Shown piece after piece: positions 1 through 6,674 of a DNA stretch of 14,048 bases; position 1 is the stretch's first letter, and each line of letters opens with the position of its first letter. This stretch comes from Desulfacyla sp964522045 (GTDB lineage Bacteria > Desulfobacterota > DSM-4660 > Desulfatiglandales > Desulfatiglandaceae), in contig CAZFSF010000074.1 in NCBI GenBank assembly GCA_964522045.1, forward strand, positions 1-14,048. Direction: 5' to 3'. The notes beneath the pieces are model-generated. The model ran no database searches. It was not told where the DNA came from and was given only the letters and a program-made list of their open reading frames with translations. The position numbers and the translations under genes are program-made.

Positions 1-206
1 ATGTCGTGAGGTTGCACGTGTTCGACAATCCAATCATCGGCCGCGTCGAATCCGTCCTCTACAACTTCGAGTGCAATCCATCGTTCATTCGGAACTCTCA
101 TCCAAGAATTGGCCACCAATGTGACATCAAGGCGACATCGGCTTGCGACGCGGTACACCTCCTGTTTGACCGGGCACGCATCAGCATCAACAAATATGTG
201 CAGCAA
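1..206 (-). CDS. YaiI/YqxD (UPF0178, DUF188) family protein, 5' part only
   Basis: The minus strand from 206 reads without a stop to the window edge (68 codons plus two bases). It contains the hallmark N-terminus of the YaiI/YqxD family: the motif FVDADACPVK at about residues 4-13, then a VTLVANSWMRVP segment and DGFDAADDWIVE. These blocks are in family order, so the assignment is firm although the C-terminal half lies outside the window. The family has a PIN/NYN-like nuclease fold with conserved acidic residues; its cellular role is not established. No ATG precedes the conserved block before the in-frame TAG at 246-248, so the start must be non-ATG. I chose TTG at 204-206, eight bases after a GAGG; the CTG one codon later (201-203) would give a start even closer to the family norm. 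The gene points out of the window, away from the remnants at 412-546. Confidence 0.85.
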   Translation of the reverse strand, partial: MLHIFVDADACPVKQEVYRVASRCRLDVTLVANSWMRVPNERWIALEVVEDGFDAADDWIVEHVQPHD

Positions 207-411
207 ACGAAGATCCTCACCATCACCCCGGATATAGTCCGGGCGCTACCTAATGGGAACATCTGCGGCTTGTACGCAGAGTGTTTCATTTGGTCCTTAT
301 CTCCTAAATGTATGTTGGGGGGGGCAAAATCCAGACATATGGGCATGTTAAGGCCAATTTCTCACACTGCCCCCTGCCACTCCTATAATACAAGAAAACT
401 ATTTAAAGCCA

Positions 412-546
412 TCATGCGCCGGCCCGGCCCCTTTGTAATCTCGCCCCGATCAGGCCGTAGCAGTTGCCGGGAGTGAACTTTATTTTGACGTCCTGGAAGA
501 TGATCCTCTTGCCACAGACGAGAGCAACATTGGATGCGGTTATCAT
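412..546 (-). pseudogene. Truncated ABC-F ATPase gene remnant (5' end only)
   Basis: An ATG at 544-546, preceded by GAGG eight bases upstream, opens a 44-codon frame. Its first 35 residues read like the start of an ABC-F protein (Uup/EttA/YbiT-type translation factor): MITASNVALVCGKRIIF, then a QDVKIKFTPGNCYGLIGA block. In intact ABC-F proteins the next residues are the Walker A loop (NGAGKST). Here the frame instead runs into an unrelated Arg-rich tail and stops at 412-414, so the first ATP site, the linker and the whole second ABC domain are missing. The retained part has no internal stop or frameshift, which suggests a relatively recent deletion or rearrangement rather than long decay. A short expressed peptide is possible, but ATPase function is not. 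Confidence 0.75.
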
Positions 547-630
547 GGTCGTGTCCTCAAAATAAAAGCCACAAGGAGACTCCCCGTGGCATAGCGTATT
601 TTCGGTTAGAAAAAGCAGGGCTGAAAACTG

Positions 631-774
631 TCAATCTTCCTGAAGAAAAAGGCCTTCCTTTTCCCCGGCAGGCTTGTTCTGTTTCTCCAGCTTGCGCTGC
701 TTTTTTTCCTCTTTCTTCTTTTTCTTTGCCAATTCTTTCTTGCGCTTTTCAAATGAGTAGTTTGGTTTGGCCAA
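631..774 (-). CDS. Small Lys/Glu-rich conserved hypothetical protein (47 aa)
   Basis: A TTG start at 772-774 follows a strong AAGGAG ribosome binding site (six-base spacing). It opens a 47-residue frame beginning MAKPNYSFEKRKKELAKKKK and continuing with KEEKKQRKLEKQNK, ending at TGA (631-633). I recall a widespread family of proteobacterial micro-proteins with this MAKPNYxFEKRxKELAKKxKKEEKRxRKLEK pattern, often near cold-shock genes; its function is unknown. The protein is highly basic and predicted to be one continuous helix, so binding to nucleic acid or ribosomes is possible but unproven. It lies about 100 bp downstream of cspA on the same strand, after the cspA terminator, so read-through could co-express the two. 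There is no ATG start, so ATG-only gene calling misses it. An adjacent + strand frame is a shadow. Confidence 0.7.
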   Translation of the reverse strand: MAKPNYSFEKRKKELAKKKKKEEKKQRKLEKQNKPAGEKEGLFLQED

Positions 775-823
775 GACTCTCTCCTTATTAATGCTTCGTG
801 TTCAGCGTAAAAAACACTGCGGT

Positions 824-853
824 AAAAAAAAGACCCCGCAGAGCGCGGGGTCT
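824..853 (-). terminator. Rho-independent terminator of cspA
   Basis: A perfect 9-bp GC-rich stem (831-839 with 845-853) encloses a 5-base loop. On the minus strand it is followed directly by a run of eight T (complement of 824-831). It sits 23 bases past the cspA stop codon, the expected place for the cspA terminator. Confidence 0.9.
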
Positions 854-875
854 ATGCAATGATCGAAATCAGTTC

Positions 876-1076
876 TTAGTGTTGGACAACATTTTCAGCC
901 GCAGGACCTTTGGGACCGTCCACAACATCGAAGGTCACCCGTGCGCCTTCCTGCAGGGATTTGAAGCCCTCGGCCTGAATTGCGGAATGATGCACAAATA
1001 CATCCTTGCCTTCATCCTGTTCAATAAAACCAAAACCTTTTGAATCGCTAAACCACTTTACTGTACCTTCAGCCAT
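876..1076 (-). CDS. cspA: CspA-family cold shock protein
   Basis: This is a complete 66-residue single-OB-fold cold shock protein. RNP1 (KGFGFI) is at about residues 13-18 and RNP2 (VFVHHSAI) at about 26-33, preceded by the usual start MAEGTVKWFSDSKGFGFI. The length is normal for the family. CspA-type proteins bind single-stranded RNA and DNA in the cytoplasm and melt RNA secondary structure; not all family members are cold-induced. The ATG has an AAAGGAG site nine bases upstream. The gene has its own terminator and a long upstream stretch with several inverted repeats (1093-1248), which would fit the long structured leader typical of cold-regulated csp mRNAs. It is followed on the same strand by the 47-residue Lys-rich protein gene. 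The family call is certain; the specific paralogue is not. Confidence 0.95.
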   Translation of the reverse strand: MAEGTVKWFSDSKGFGFIEQDEGKDVFVHHSAIQAEGFKSLQEGARVTFDVVDGPKGPAAENVVQH

Positions 1077-1092
1077 CTTATTCTACTCCTTT

Positions 1093-1248
1093 GTGGTGGG
1101 TTCCTCATGAGAACCACGTTGTTATAGAGCCGAGGCATCATTTGATACCTCGGCTGGAAATCCGGGTGTCCAGACAAAACAGGTTGTCGTTACACAGACT
1201 TGTTTATGCCAAAATTGAAGATGGTGTGGCAGTGGTTTCCGGCATAAA
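1093..1248 (-). promoter_or_regulatory. Putative structured leader upstream of cspA
   Basis: Three inverted repeats lie in the 170 bases before cspA. One pairs GGTTC with GAACC around TCATGA just before the ribosome binding site. A second is a long hairpin at 1128-1155 (8-bp stem, one mismatch, 4 more bp, 2-base loop). A third is an 8-bp repeat (1203-1210 with 1241-1248) spaced 30 bases. They would fold in the cspA 5' untranslated region if transcription starts upstream of about 1250. I see no convincing sigma-70 promoter, so the leader assignment is inference from position and family behaviour. Confidence 0.35.
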
Positions 1249-1269
1249 GCTTCATACTGTTTCTCCGGT

Positions 1270-1466
1270 TTAGGGCCTCGGCAAGAAATAGTTACACATC
1301 TTTCTTGTCTTTCGGAGTCTTCGCTTACCTGGCCCGTCTACGGCGTTACATCCACAGGCACATATCCTGATATGCCCCGGCGGATGTGCCTTGCCTGATC
1401 TTAAATAAAACGGGCGAACCAAAATCCGGCGCAATCTTGCGCAATTATTTCTTGCCGAGGGCCTAA
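1270..1466. mobile_element. Probable MITE, 197 bp with 24-bp terminal inverted repeats
   Basis: Bases 1270-1293 and 1443-1466 are inverted copies of each other over 24 bases with only two mismatches; the core reads CCTCGGCAAGAAATA. The outermost bases are TTAGG, so a TA dinucleotide lies at both ends, compatible with (but not proof of) a TA target duplication. The 149-bp interior contains no open frame of useful length, only further hairpins such as the one near 1358-1377. Size, long terminal repeats and lack of coding capacity fit a miniature inverted-repeat transposable element mobilised by a transposase elsewhere. I do not recognise the parent insertion sequence. An alternative is a long stem-loop of non-mobile origin. 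Confidence 0.55.
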
Positions 1467-1637
1467 GTGATCAGTAGAAACTTCGTTGGCAACGAACGAT
1501 GTTTGGCAATCAACGAGGTTAACGAGGACAACCTGAAGGGAAATTCGCTTCTACTTAACTTAATGTATGATTTATAAATATAATGCATTTTGCAGATTAT
1601 GCAATAAAATAAAAATGGACACCCAAACCCGGAACGC
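1467..1637. other. Intergenic stretch without a supported gene
   Basis: A GTG at 1467 opens a 35-codon + strand frame with no good ribosome binding site and no recognisable similarity. The stretch includes a small hairpin (TTCGTT paired with AACGAA near 1482-1496) and an AT-rich segment around 1555-1615. I see no gene here. Confidence 0.4.
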
Positions 1638-1757
1638 GGCAGTCGGATGGATGACATCATCTTCCAGGAGTTTAAAGGTACGGGAAACATGGATCTGCTT
1701 CTCAGCCGGGCATGTGCAGAGCGCAGGGTGTGGCCGGCCATCCACATCAACCAATAG
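1638..1757 (+). pseudogene. rho: Fragment of transcription terminator Rho (internal C-terminal part)
   Basis: From 1638 the + strand reads 39 residues: GSRMDDIIFQEFKGTGNMD, then LLLSRACAERRVWPAIHINQ, then TAG at 1755-1757. This matches the conserved segment of Rho downstream of the Q-loop/R-loop region (in E. coli GSKMDEVIYEEFKGTGNMEL, then the SRKIAEKRVFPAID block). Upstream of the Gly-Ser pair and downstream of the Asn-Gln pair the similarity ends abruptly; the expected SGTRREELL continuation is missing. The RNA-binding domain, Walker motifs and C-terminus are absent, so the fragment cannot be functional Rho. There is no frameshift inside it, suggesting a cleanly cut piece left by a rearrangement. 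The intact rho gene should be elsewhere in the genome. Confidence 0.75.
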
Positions 1758-1889
1758 GATAATTATTGTTGAGATTGGCAATCTTGAAGAATAAAAGGTG
1801 TATCTTGTCGAGAATTTTAGCCATGGAGACTCCGGTAGTAAAATAGGGAGCTGTTCGATCAAAGAGTATTCGTTCTCACGGGCAATGGC

Positions 1890-2112
1890 CTATCCCCTTT
1901 CCAGCGAAAATCCCCCTGCAGAGCCATCTCCAACCACCCAACACGACCCTGTAGCCCAAAACCAGAAAGGACCACACAAGAGGCTCTGCCCAATCATGTC
2001 TGGAGGAAGTCGGTTGACTGGCGGTGAAACTGAGGAACTTGGGGCGATTAGGCGCAGGACACAGGGGGATTGGGGTAAAGATTCTGCCTGAGGTGTCCTG
2101 CGCCGGTTTTTT
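1890..2112 (+). ncRNA. Candidate structured RNA ending in a terminator-like hairpin
   Basis: Three complementary pairs occur in this stretch. Bases 1909-1918 pair perfectly with 2062-2071 (10 bp), 1918-1925 with 1982-1989 (8 bp), and 2051-2062 with 2093-2104 (12 bp). The last is followed by GG and six T on the + strand, a terminator-like ending. The first pairing puts an upstream C-rich strand against the loop of the final hairpin, that is, a pseudoknot or an alternative fold. The inner loop (about 1926-1981) is C/A-rich and could stay single-stranded. No protein-coding frame explains the terminator: the + strand frame across this stretch ends inside the hairpin loop and resembles nothing I know. 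The sequence does not match the 6S, SRP, RNase P or tmRNA motifs I checked by eye. A weak promoter-like pair (TTGAGA, 17 bases, TAAAAG; 1769-1797) lies upstream. Confidence 0.35.
2051..2112 (+). terminator. Hairpin plus T-tract, + strand terminator-like
   Basis: A perfect 12-bp stem (2051-2062 with 2093-2104) is followed by GG and six T. The 30-base loop is longer than in typical intrinsic terminators. The T-tract is on the + strand side only, so it would stop rightward transcription; the convergent htrA ends at 2129 on the other strand. Confidence 0.5.
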
Positions 2113-2128
2113 ACTCTAACTATAGGGT

Positions 2129-3592
2129 TTATTTGATTAGTTTTATTGCTATAAAGCCCCTATTGGGTCTGAGGATGTATATGTAAACGGTTTCACCGGA
2201 CTTGACTTTTCCGATTTCCTTTAAGTACTCATCCACATCACCTACGTCTTCGTGATTGATCTCTTTGATGATATCGCCGGTGAGTATGCCGGCCTTGTCA
2301 CCTTTGCTGTCCGGTTCAACCTCAACCACAACAACCCCTTCGGTATCCTTTAAATTGAACTGCCGGGCGATTTCAGGTGTCAGATTGGAGACGGCAAGGC
2401 CGAATTCGTTTTCCTTGCGGAATTCATCGTTTTGAGAGGCAATTTCCGTATCCTTTCTTTTCGAGAGTTGGATGTTAAATTCCTTTCTGCTCCCCTTTCG
2501 CAATACGACAATGTCCATCTTTTGTCCTACACTGGCCTCCGCAATCATCCGGCTGAGTTCCCTGCTGGTTTTAACCTTATGCCCATTGACCTCCAAAATG
2601 ATATCTTTGGGCTCCATACCTGCCTTTGCCGCCGGGTCATCAGGAAAGACCTGGGTAACCAAAACACCTTCCCCATCCTTCATCCCGTAGTATTCTTTCA
2701 GTTCTTTCGTCAGATCCTGGATTCCTACTCCTAACCAGCCGCGGGTAACTTCGCCCTTGGTCTTTAGCTGCTTAATAATCCCCTTAGCCAGGTTGACAGG
2801 GATGGCAAATCCGATTCCATGTCCCCCGGCAATGATAGCAGTATTAATGCCTACCACCTTCCCCTCCATGCTGATAAGGGGCCCCCCGCTGTTCCCCGGG
2901 TTGATCGAGGCATCGGTCTGGATGAAGTCATCGTATGGACCTGAACCGATGACACGCCCCTTGGCGCTGATGATCCCTGCTGTAACGGTGTGCCCCAAGC
3001 CAAAGGGGTTACCGATGGCCAAGACCCACTCACCGACCTTAAGGAGATCAGAGTCCCCTAACTCGATCGTTGGGAGATCTTTATCCGAGTCTATCTTGAC
3101 GAGCGCCAGGTCTGTGTTGGGGTCACGGCCCTTGATTTCAGCATCAAATTCCCGTCCGTCCTTCAGGATTACCTTGATCTTGTCTGCGCCCTGCACAACA
3201 TGATTGTTCGTTACGATATAACCATCTTCGTTAATAATAAATCCGGAACCAAGACTCCTCTGCTTGAATTCCTTTTGCGGCCGTCCGCCAAAGAATTTCT
3301 CGAAGAAATCGTGGAAAGGGTCATCTTTCTGAAAAGGGCCTCTTCTGAATTGGCGATGTATGCTCGGGCCTCCCTTTCCATTCCTCTCCGCCCTTATGTT
3401 GACCACGGCCGGGCTGTTTTTTTCAGCCAGATCGGTAAAGTTCGCCGGTGCGGCCCGAAGTTCCTTTGACGTTGCCTCGCTGGGCGGAACCGAGTAAAGG
3501 GTTGAGATGGCAAAAAATCCGGCTACCAAAATAATGAGTGTCACAGCAATCTTTCCCGTTAAGAACCTTTTAAATATTTCTCTTGATTTCAT
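2129..3592 (-). CDS. DegP/DegQ (HtrA) family periplasmic serine protease
   Basis: The 487-residue protein has an N-terminal membrane/signal segment (about residues 15-32) and a trypsin-like domain with the triad His131 (TNNHVV), Asp161 (NTDLALVKI) and Ser235 (GNSGGPL). Two PDZ domains follow (about 285-375 and 395-485), the DegP/DegQ layout. Such proteins act in the periplasm as protease and chaperone on misfolded envelope proteins. A residue 70-110 insert rich in Arg, Phe and Asp corresponds to the LA loop. I chose the ATG at 3590-3592 because a GGAG lies seven bases upstream and the signal segment follows naturally; a 21-residue longer frame starting at 3655 would begin inside the GATTAN repeat and lacks a good binding site. 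It lies 149 bp after batE on the same strand, so it may be the last gene of the moxR-bat cluster or have its own promoter. DegP versus DegQ cannot be decided here. Confidence 0.93.
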   Translation of the reverse strand: MKSREIFKRFLTGKIAVTLIILVAGFFAISTLYSVPPSEATSKELRAAPANFTDLAEKNSPAVVNIRAERNGKGGPSIHRQFRRGPFQKDDPFHDFFEKFFGGRPQKEFKQRSLGSGFIINEDGYIVTNNHVVQGADKIKVILKDGREFDAEIKGRDPNTDLALVKIDSDKDLPTIELGDSDLLKVGEWVLAIGNPFGLGHTVTAGIISAKGRVIGSGPYDDFIQTDASINPGNSGGPLISMEGKVVGINTAIIAGGHGIGFAIPVNLAKGIIKQLKTKGEVTRGWLGVGIQDLTKELKEYYGMKDGEGVLVTQVFPDDPAAKAGMEPKDIILEVNGHKVKTSRELSRMIAEASVGQKMDIVVLRKGSRKEFNIQLSKRKDTEIASQNDEFRKENEFGLAVSNLTPEIARQFNLKDTEGVVVVEVEPDSKGDKAGILTGDIIKEINHEDVGDVDEYLKEIGKVKSGETVYIYILRPNRGFIAIKLIK

Positions 3593-3655
3593 TGCATTTC
3601 TCCTTTCTTTAGTCCCACCTGAGGCGGGATTGTTTGTTTTTGGATTCATACTCAT

Positions 3656-3712
3656 TAATCGTAATCTTAATCATAACCGTTTTGAGTAAGATTACGATTA
3701 TGATTAAGATTA
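3656..3712. repeat. Inverted pair of GATTAN hexamer repeats upstream of htrA
   Basis: Four tandem hexamers of the form GATTAN occur at about 3690-3713 (ending in C, T, A, T), and an inverted set (TAATCN) at 3656-3675. Two alternative perfect palindromes result: 14 bp (3656-3669 with 3687-3700) and 15 bp (3662-3676 with 3698-3712). The array lies between the batE stop and the htrA start. It could be an operator, a transcript hairpin, or a dispersed intergenic repeat. Confidence 0.7.
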
Positions 3713-3741
3713 TGAAATAGGGAAGCTATTTCGTTTAGACA

Positions 3742-4536
3742 TTAACTTCGTTCCCCAAAAGGGACAACCGGCTCTACAGCGCTCCTTTCTATCCATCCTG
3801 ATTTGCCATTAACCCCTTCCACAAGCAGATAGCCCCTGTAAGTCTTTGCTATCCGCACAATCTTTCCATCCTTTATAGATGCTGAACTGGATGCTGAATC
3901 AAAGGGAGAGACAAGGAGGTGGGCATTATCCTTAATGACCACTCCTCGGTTTATGTTTTTGTAATGCATGGCCGCACCGGTTCCTCCAGCCATAAAGCAG
4001 AGAAGGCAGACAACGGTGAGGGCCTTGAAGAAGGCTCTCTTGAGGATTCCGGGACGAATTCCTCTTAAAAGGTAGAGCAAAGAGAATACGCCAAAGGCCC
4101 CACTTGCGAGTATGGCCCACCGGTTCAAGTTGAGCAGGTCAAAAAACCGCTGCCAATCAGGCGTCGGCCCTGAAACAAGCCCGGAATTCCGGCGGGCCAG
4201 GCCGAGGTTAGCCTGAATGTCGGTGTTCCCGGGGTCGAGATAGAGGGCCCGTTCATAGTGCAGAATAGCCTGTCCGACGTCCTTCTTTTGATAATAGGCG
4301 TTTGCCATGTTGTAGAGGAGTGCGGCGGAATACCCTTCCTGTTTCAGCACCCCCTTATAATAGGAGAGGGCCTCGTCATACTTCCCTTCTGCATAAGCCT
4401 CATTACCAAGGGCAAATTGGTCGTAACCTTGCCCGGCTAAGGCGCTCGTGAAGGAAACGCAGCTCAAAAGGGCAACCATCCCCGTGACAATAAGAAAACT
4501 CAAAATCGTGATGTTTTTCACATTAGTTAGATTCAT
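3742..4536 (-). CDS. batE: BatE-like TPR and SH3-like membrane protein
   Basis: This 264-residue protein has a signal peptide (about residues 8-35, ending ALAG), two to three tetratricopeptide repeats (about 39-105), two membrane helices (about 139-158 and 168-190) and a C-terminal bacterial SH3-like domain (about 197-258, with GWIERSAV near its end). TPR-TM-SH3 is the usual BatE order, and its place after batD agrees. The TPRs would be periplasmic after signal peptide removal and probably scaffold the Bat complex. The annotated ATG has AAGGA almost adjoining it, which is tight; a GTG five codons later would leave a more typical signal peptide N-region but is too far from that site. A 209-bp gap separates it from batD, so it may be separately regulated. 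Confidence 0.82.
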   Translation of the reverse strand: MNLTNVKNITILSFLIVTGMVALLSCVSFTSALAGQGYDQFALGNEAYAEGKYDEALSYYKGVLKQEGYSAALLYNMANAYYQKKDVGQAILHYERALYLDPGNTDIQANLGLARRNSGLVSGPTPDWQRFFDLLNLNRWAILASGAFGVFSLLYLLRGIRPGILKRAFFKALTVVCLLCFMAGGTGAAMHYKNINRGVVIKDNAHLLVSPFDSASSSASIKDGKIVRIAKTYRGYLLVEGVNGKSGWIERSAVEPVVPFGERS

Positions 4537-4745
4537 TTCCTTAGCCCCCGTTAGGATCGATGATTATCTATTAAAACCCGTTTACGTTTAAGCAAAGCGT
4601 AAATTTCTTAAGCTTAAGCTATACATTACGCAGACTATTTATTCCTCATCTGATATTATATGTCCGTGTCCGTCTGTGCCTGTCGAAGATGCCGCAACGC
4701 GGTGCCCCGTAGGTCCGGAAGATCGTACCGGGGTTCGTCTGTGGC
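4537..4745. other. batD-batE intergenic gap, 209 bp, repeat-rich
   Basis: No gene is seen. It contains TTTACG paired with CGTAAA (about 4579-4601), the palindrome CTTAAGCTTAAG (about 4608-4619), and a short degenerate tandem of TGTCCGTG/TGTCCGTCTG type near 4660-4685. These could be a promoter or operator region for batE or transcript hairpins. No convincing promoter was identified. Confidence 0.4.
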
Positions 4746-6674
4746 TCAATTCTCCAAATTTTTCAACTCCTTTATCACTAAGTCCCTGCACTGTTTTAAT
4801 TCCTCCTGGCTGAAGGTTTGCCCGGAGTAGGCGACTGCATCGGCGTGCTCAAAGACGTGCCGTATGCCAGCGGCCTTTTCGGCCAAGCGTTCCTTTACCT
4901 CCACAAGGGTAATGCTCTCCGGCGCTTGACACCAAACCTCCCCTAATCGCTCCTGGGCCGCGGTCCTGCATGCATAGAAGAACCCGGGAACATCGTGCCC
5001 GGCTATGGCCCTGTCCATTTCCTTGATTGATTTGCCGACCTTCTGCTTAACGTACTTCTTATTCATAAGAGCGGGGTTATTGGACAGCCTTCGGTTCCGC
5101 CTGCCCAAGAGAAGGCCTGCAAAGAGAAAGCTTAACGGTATGCCCTGTGCCCCGATGAACCAGGGGTTGGCAAGAACAGGCTTCAGATTAGTCACAACCG
5201 GGCCTAAGCCCACGTGAATCGGCGCCAGGTCCGAGGACGTATTAATCGAACCGGAAAAATCTGATGTCCCGGTAAGGGATGCTTGCAGACTAACACCATT
5301 GGGCGGTGATTTCCGGACCTGAAGGGAGTCAGGTTTAATCTTTATTTTGATCGGTTTTGTTCGCAGCGTAATATACTTCTCAGAGCTTGCATTAAAATAG
5401 CTGAATTCCACCGGCGGGATCTTATCAATGGATGGTTCGAGCGGAATAATGGCCTGTTCAAATCGCTTGTTTCCCTTGTAGCTGGAACTGTCGGCAGGTG
5501 TGAAGGAGGCGGTCGGGGTGTAGGTCTTCCATCCCTTGGGAGATGTAAGCAGGGGGCTTGACACCCTGTCAAAATTGCCTTCACCCTTTACTGTCATCTT
5601 TAATGTGATCGGGTCTCCGACCATACAGCTTTTAAGACTCGCGCTTGCCCAAAGCTTGAACCTGCCCACTGCCCCACTGAAATTCTTCGGTCTCCCCGCT
5701 CTTGGCAGGGGCAATACCCGCATTTTTTGCCGACTGCTGGTTAGTTTGACAGCTTCCTCTCTCGTGGTGTTGAAGAAATTATTGAAAAAAGCATCATCGA
5801 ACATACTGCTGCCAAAGGCCGAGTGCCGTCGGCGGGACCTCTGGGGAATGATCAGTGTTGCGTCTAAATCCACTGAAACAGGGTATTCGCCTTCCTTTAC
5901 TGCCGACATGGCCGTATTCCAGGTCAGCACAATATAGGGCACACCATCAATGATTTCTTCGGTTTGCGTCGGTTTTCGGCTCAACCCCTCACAGGCAAAG
6001 GCGTTATTATTGAGTACGGGAAATGAGTTCAAGGTCGCCTGAAGTCCCTGACGAAAAAATGCCTTGATCTCTATTGGCACCAATTCGCCCACGTAGGACC
6101 GGTATTTGGATGGCCTGACCCGGAGAAATACAACCTGGTCCTCTTCGCCCGGCCTAAAGCTTGAAGTCCCGGACTGTTTGGCAACATTAGGGGCAGGAGC
6201 CGGCAGGGGTGCTGAGCTGAAACCTCTGCTGTGTCCTGGTCCCGATACCCGGAGGCTGATCGGTTCGGTTTTTTTGATCTGACCGTCTATATTTGCCCTG
6301 ACCGAAGGTATAGTATAATGACCTGAATCTTCGGCCTGCACCTGATACAGATATGATACGGTGGAAGATACCTTGCCGTTGATAGATTGATACTGGCTGC
6401 TCTGTCCCATAGGGAAAATCCGAAGCCCATCAACCTGAGAGATAGAGGGAGGCCCGGTTTGCTCGCCCGAGATATAAACGGCTAAGATCGCAGCCTCTCC
6501 AAGTGCGATCTGCTGCGGCTCTATACGGGCAGAGATATTTCCACCTGGACCTCTACCCTGGGCGCCTCTAACAAAAAGTGTCAAAGCGCAGGCCACGACC
6601 AGGCAACATGTTCCTGCAATCATGACCCTATTCCATGCAAAGGTCTTAATTAGGTTGCCCTCAAGGCTTTTCAT
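4746..6674 (-). CDS. batD: BatD family protein (oxygen tolerance/VWA-complex partner)
   Basis: This 642-residue protein has an N-terminal signal/anchor segment (about residues 12-38), a long beta-rich extracytoplasmic region of repeated Ig-like character (to about 490), one membrane helix (about 501-522, ending in Arg-rich GRRNRR) and a helical cytoplasmic tail. That is the BatD plan. The region around DGLRIFPMGQSSQYQSING and the FDRVSSPLL block resembles other BatD proteins. It begins in a TGATG stop-start junction with batBC, implying translational coupling. I chose the ATG at 6672-6674, eight bases after GGAGG; the GTG one codon earlier (6677) is also possible. BatD probably holds the VWA proteins together on the periplasmic face, an inference from gene context and topology. 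No catalytic motif was seen. Confidence 0.87.
   Translation of the reverse strand: MKSLEGNLIKTFAWNRVMIAGTCCLVVACALTLFVRGAQGRGPGGNISARIEPQQIALGEAAILAVYISGEQTGPPSISQVDGLRIFPMGQSSQYQSINGKVSSTVSYLYQVQAEDSGHYTIPSVRANIDGQIKKTEPISLRVSGPGHSRGFSSAPLPAPAPNVAKQSGTSSFRPGEEDQVVFLRVRPSKYRSYVGELVPIEIKAFFRQGLQATLNSFPVLNNNAFACEGLSRKPTQTEEIIDGVPYIVLTWNTAMSAVKEGEYPVSVDLDATLIIPQRSRRRHSAFGSSMFDDAFFNNFFNTTREEAVKLTSSRQKMRVLPLPRAGRPKNFSGAVGRFKLWASASLKSCMVGDPITLKMTVKGEGNFDRVSSPLLTSPKGWKTYTPTASFTPADSSSYKGNKRFEQAIIPLEPSIDKIPPVEFSYFNASSEKYITLRTKPIKIKIKPDSLQVRKSPPNGVSLQASLTGTSDFSGSINTSSDLAPIHVGLGPVVTNLKPVLANPWFIGAQGIPLSFLFAGLLLGRRNRRLSNNPALMNKKYVKQKVGKSIKEMDRAIAGHDVPGFFYACRTAAQERLGEVWCQAPESITLVEVKERLAEKAAGIRHVFEHADAVAYSGQTFSQEELKQCRDLVIKELKNLEN

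Noticed and set aside
317..324. G8 run (another at 12976-12983) as a phase-variable tract
   Set aside because: Neither lies in a supported gene or clear promoter; they may matter as sequencing-error sites only.
98..346. 82-codon minus strand frame
   Set aside because: It overlaps the YaiI/YqxD gene in another frame on the same strand and carries no motif; the YaiI frame has the conserved FVDADACPVK block.
6..476. 156-codon + strand frame at the left edge
   Set aside because: It runs antisense to the YaiI/YqxD gene and the ABC-F remnant, both of which show clear family motifs; its own translation resembles nothing.
1798..2091. 97-codon + strand frame starting with GTG
   Set aside because: No good ribosome binding site, no recognisable motif, and it ends inside the loop of the terminator hairpin; the region looks like RNA structure rather than a gene.
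3593..3655. N-terminal extension of HtrA
   Set aside because: It would start inside the GATTAN repeat, and a better ATG with a GGAG site and a natural signal segment follows at 3592.
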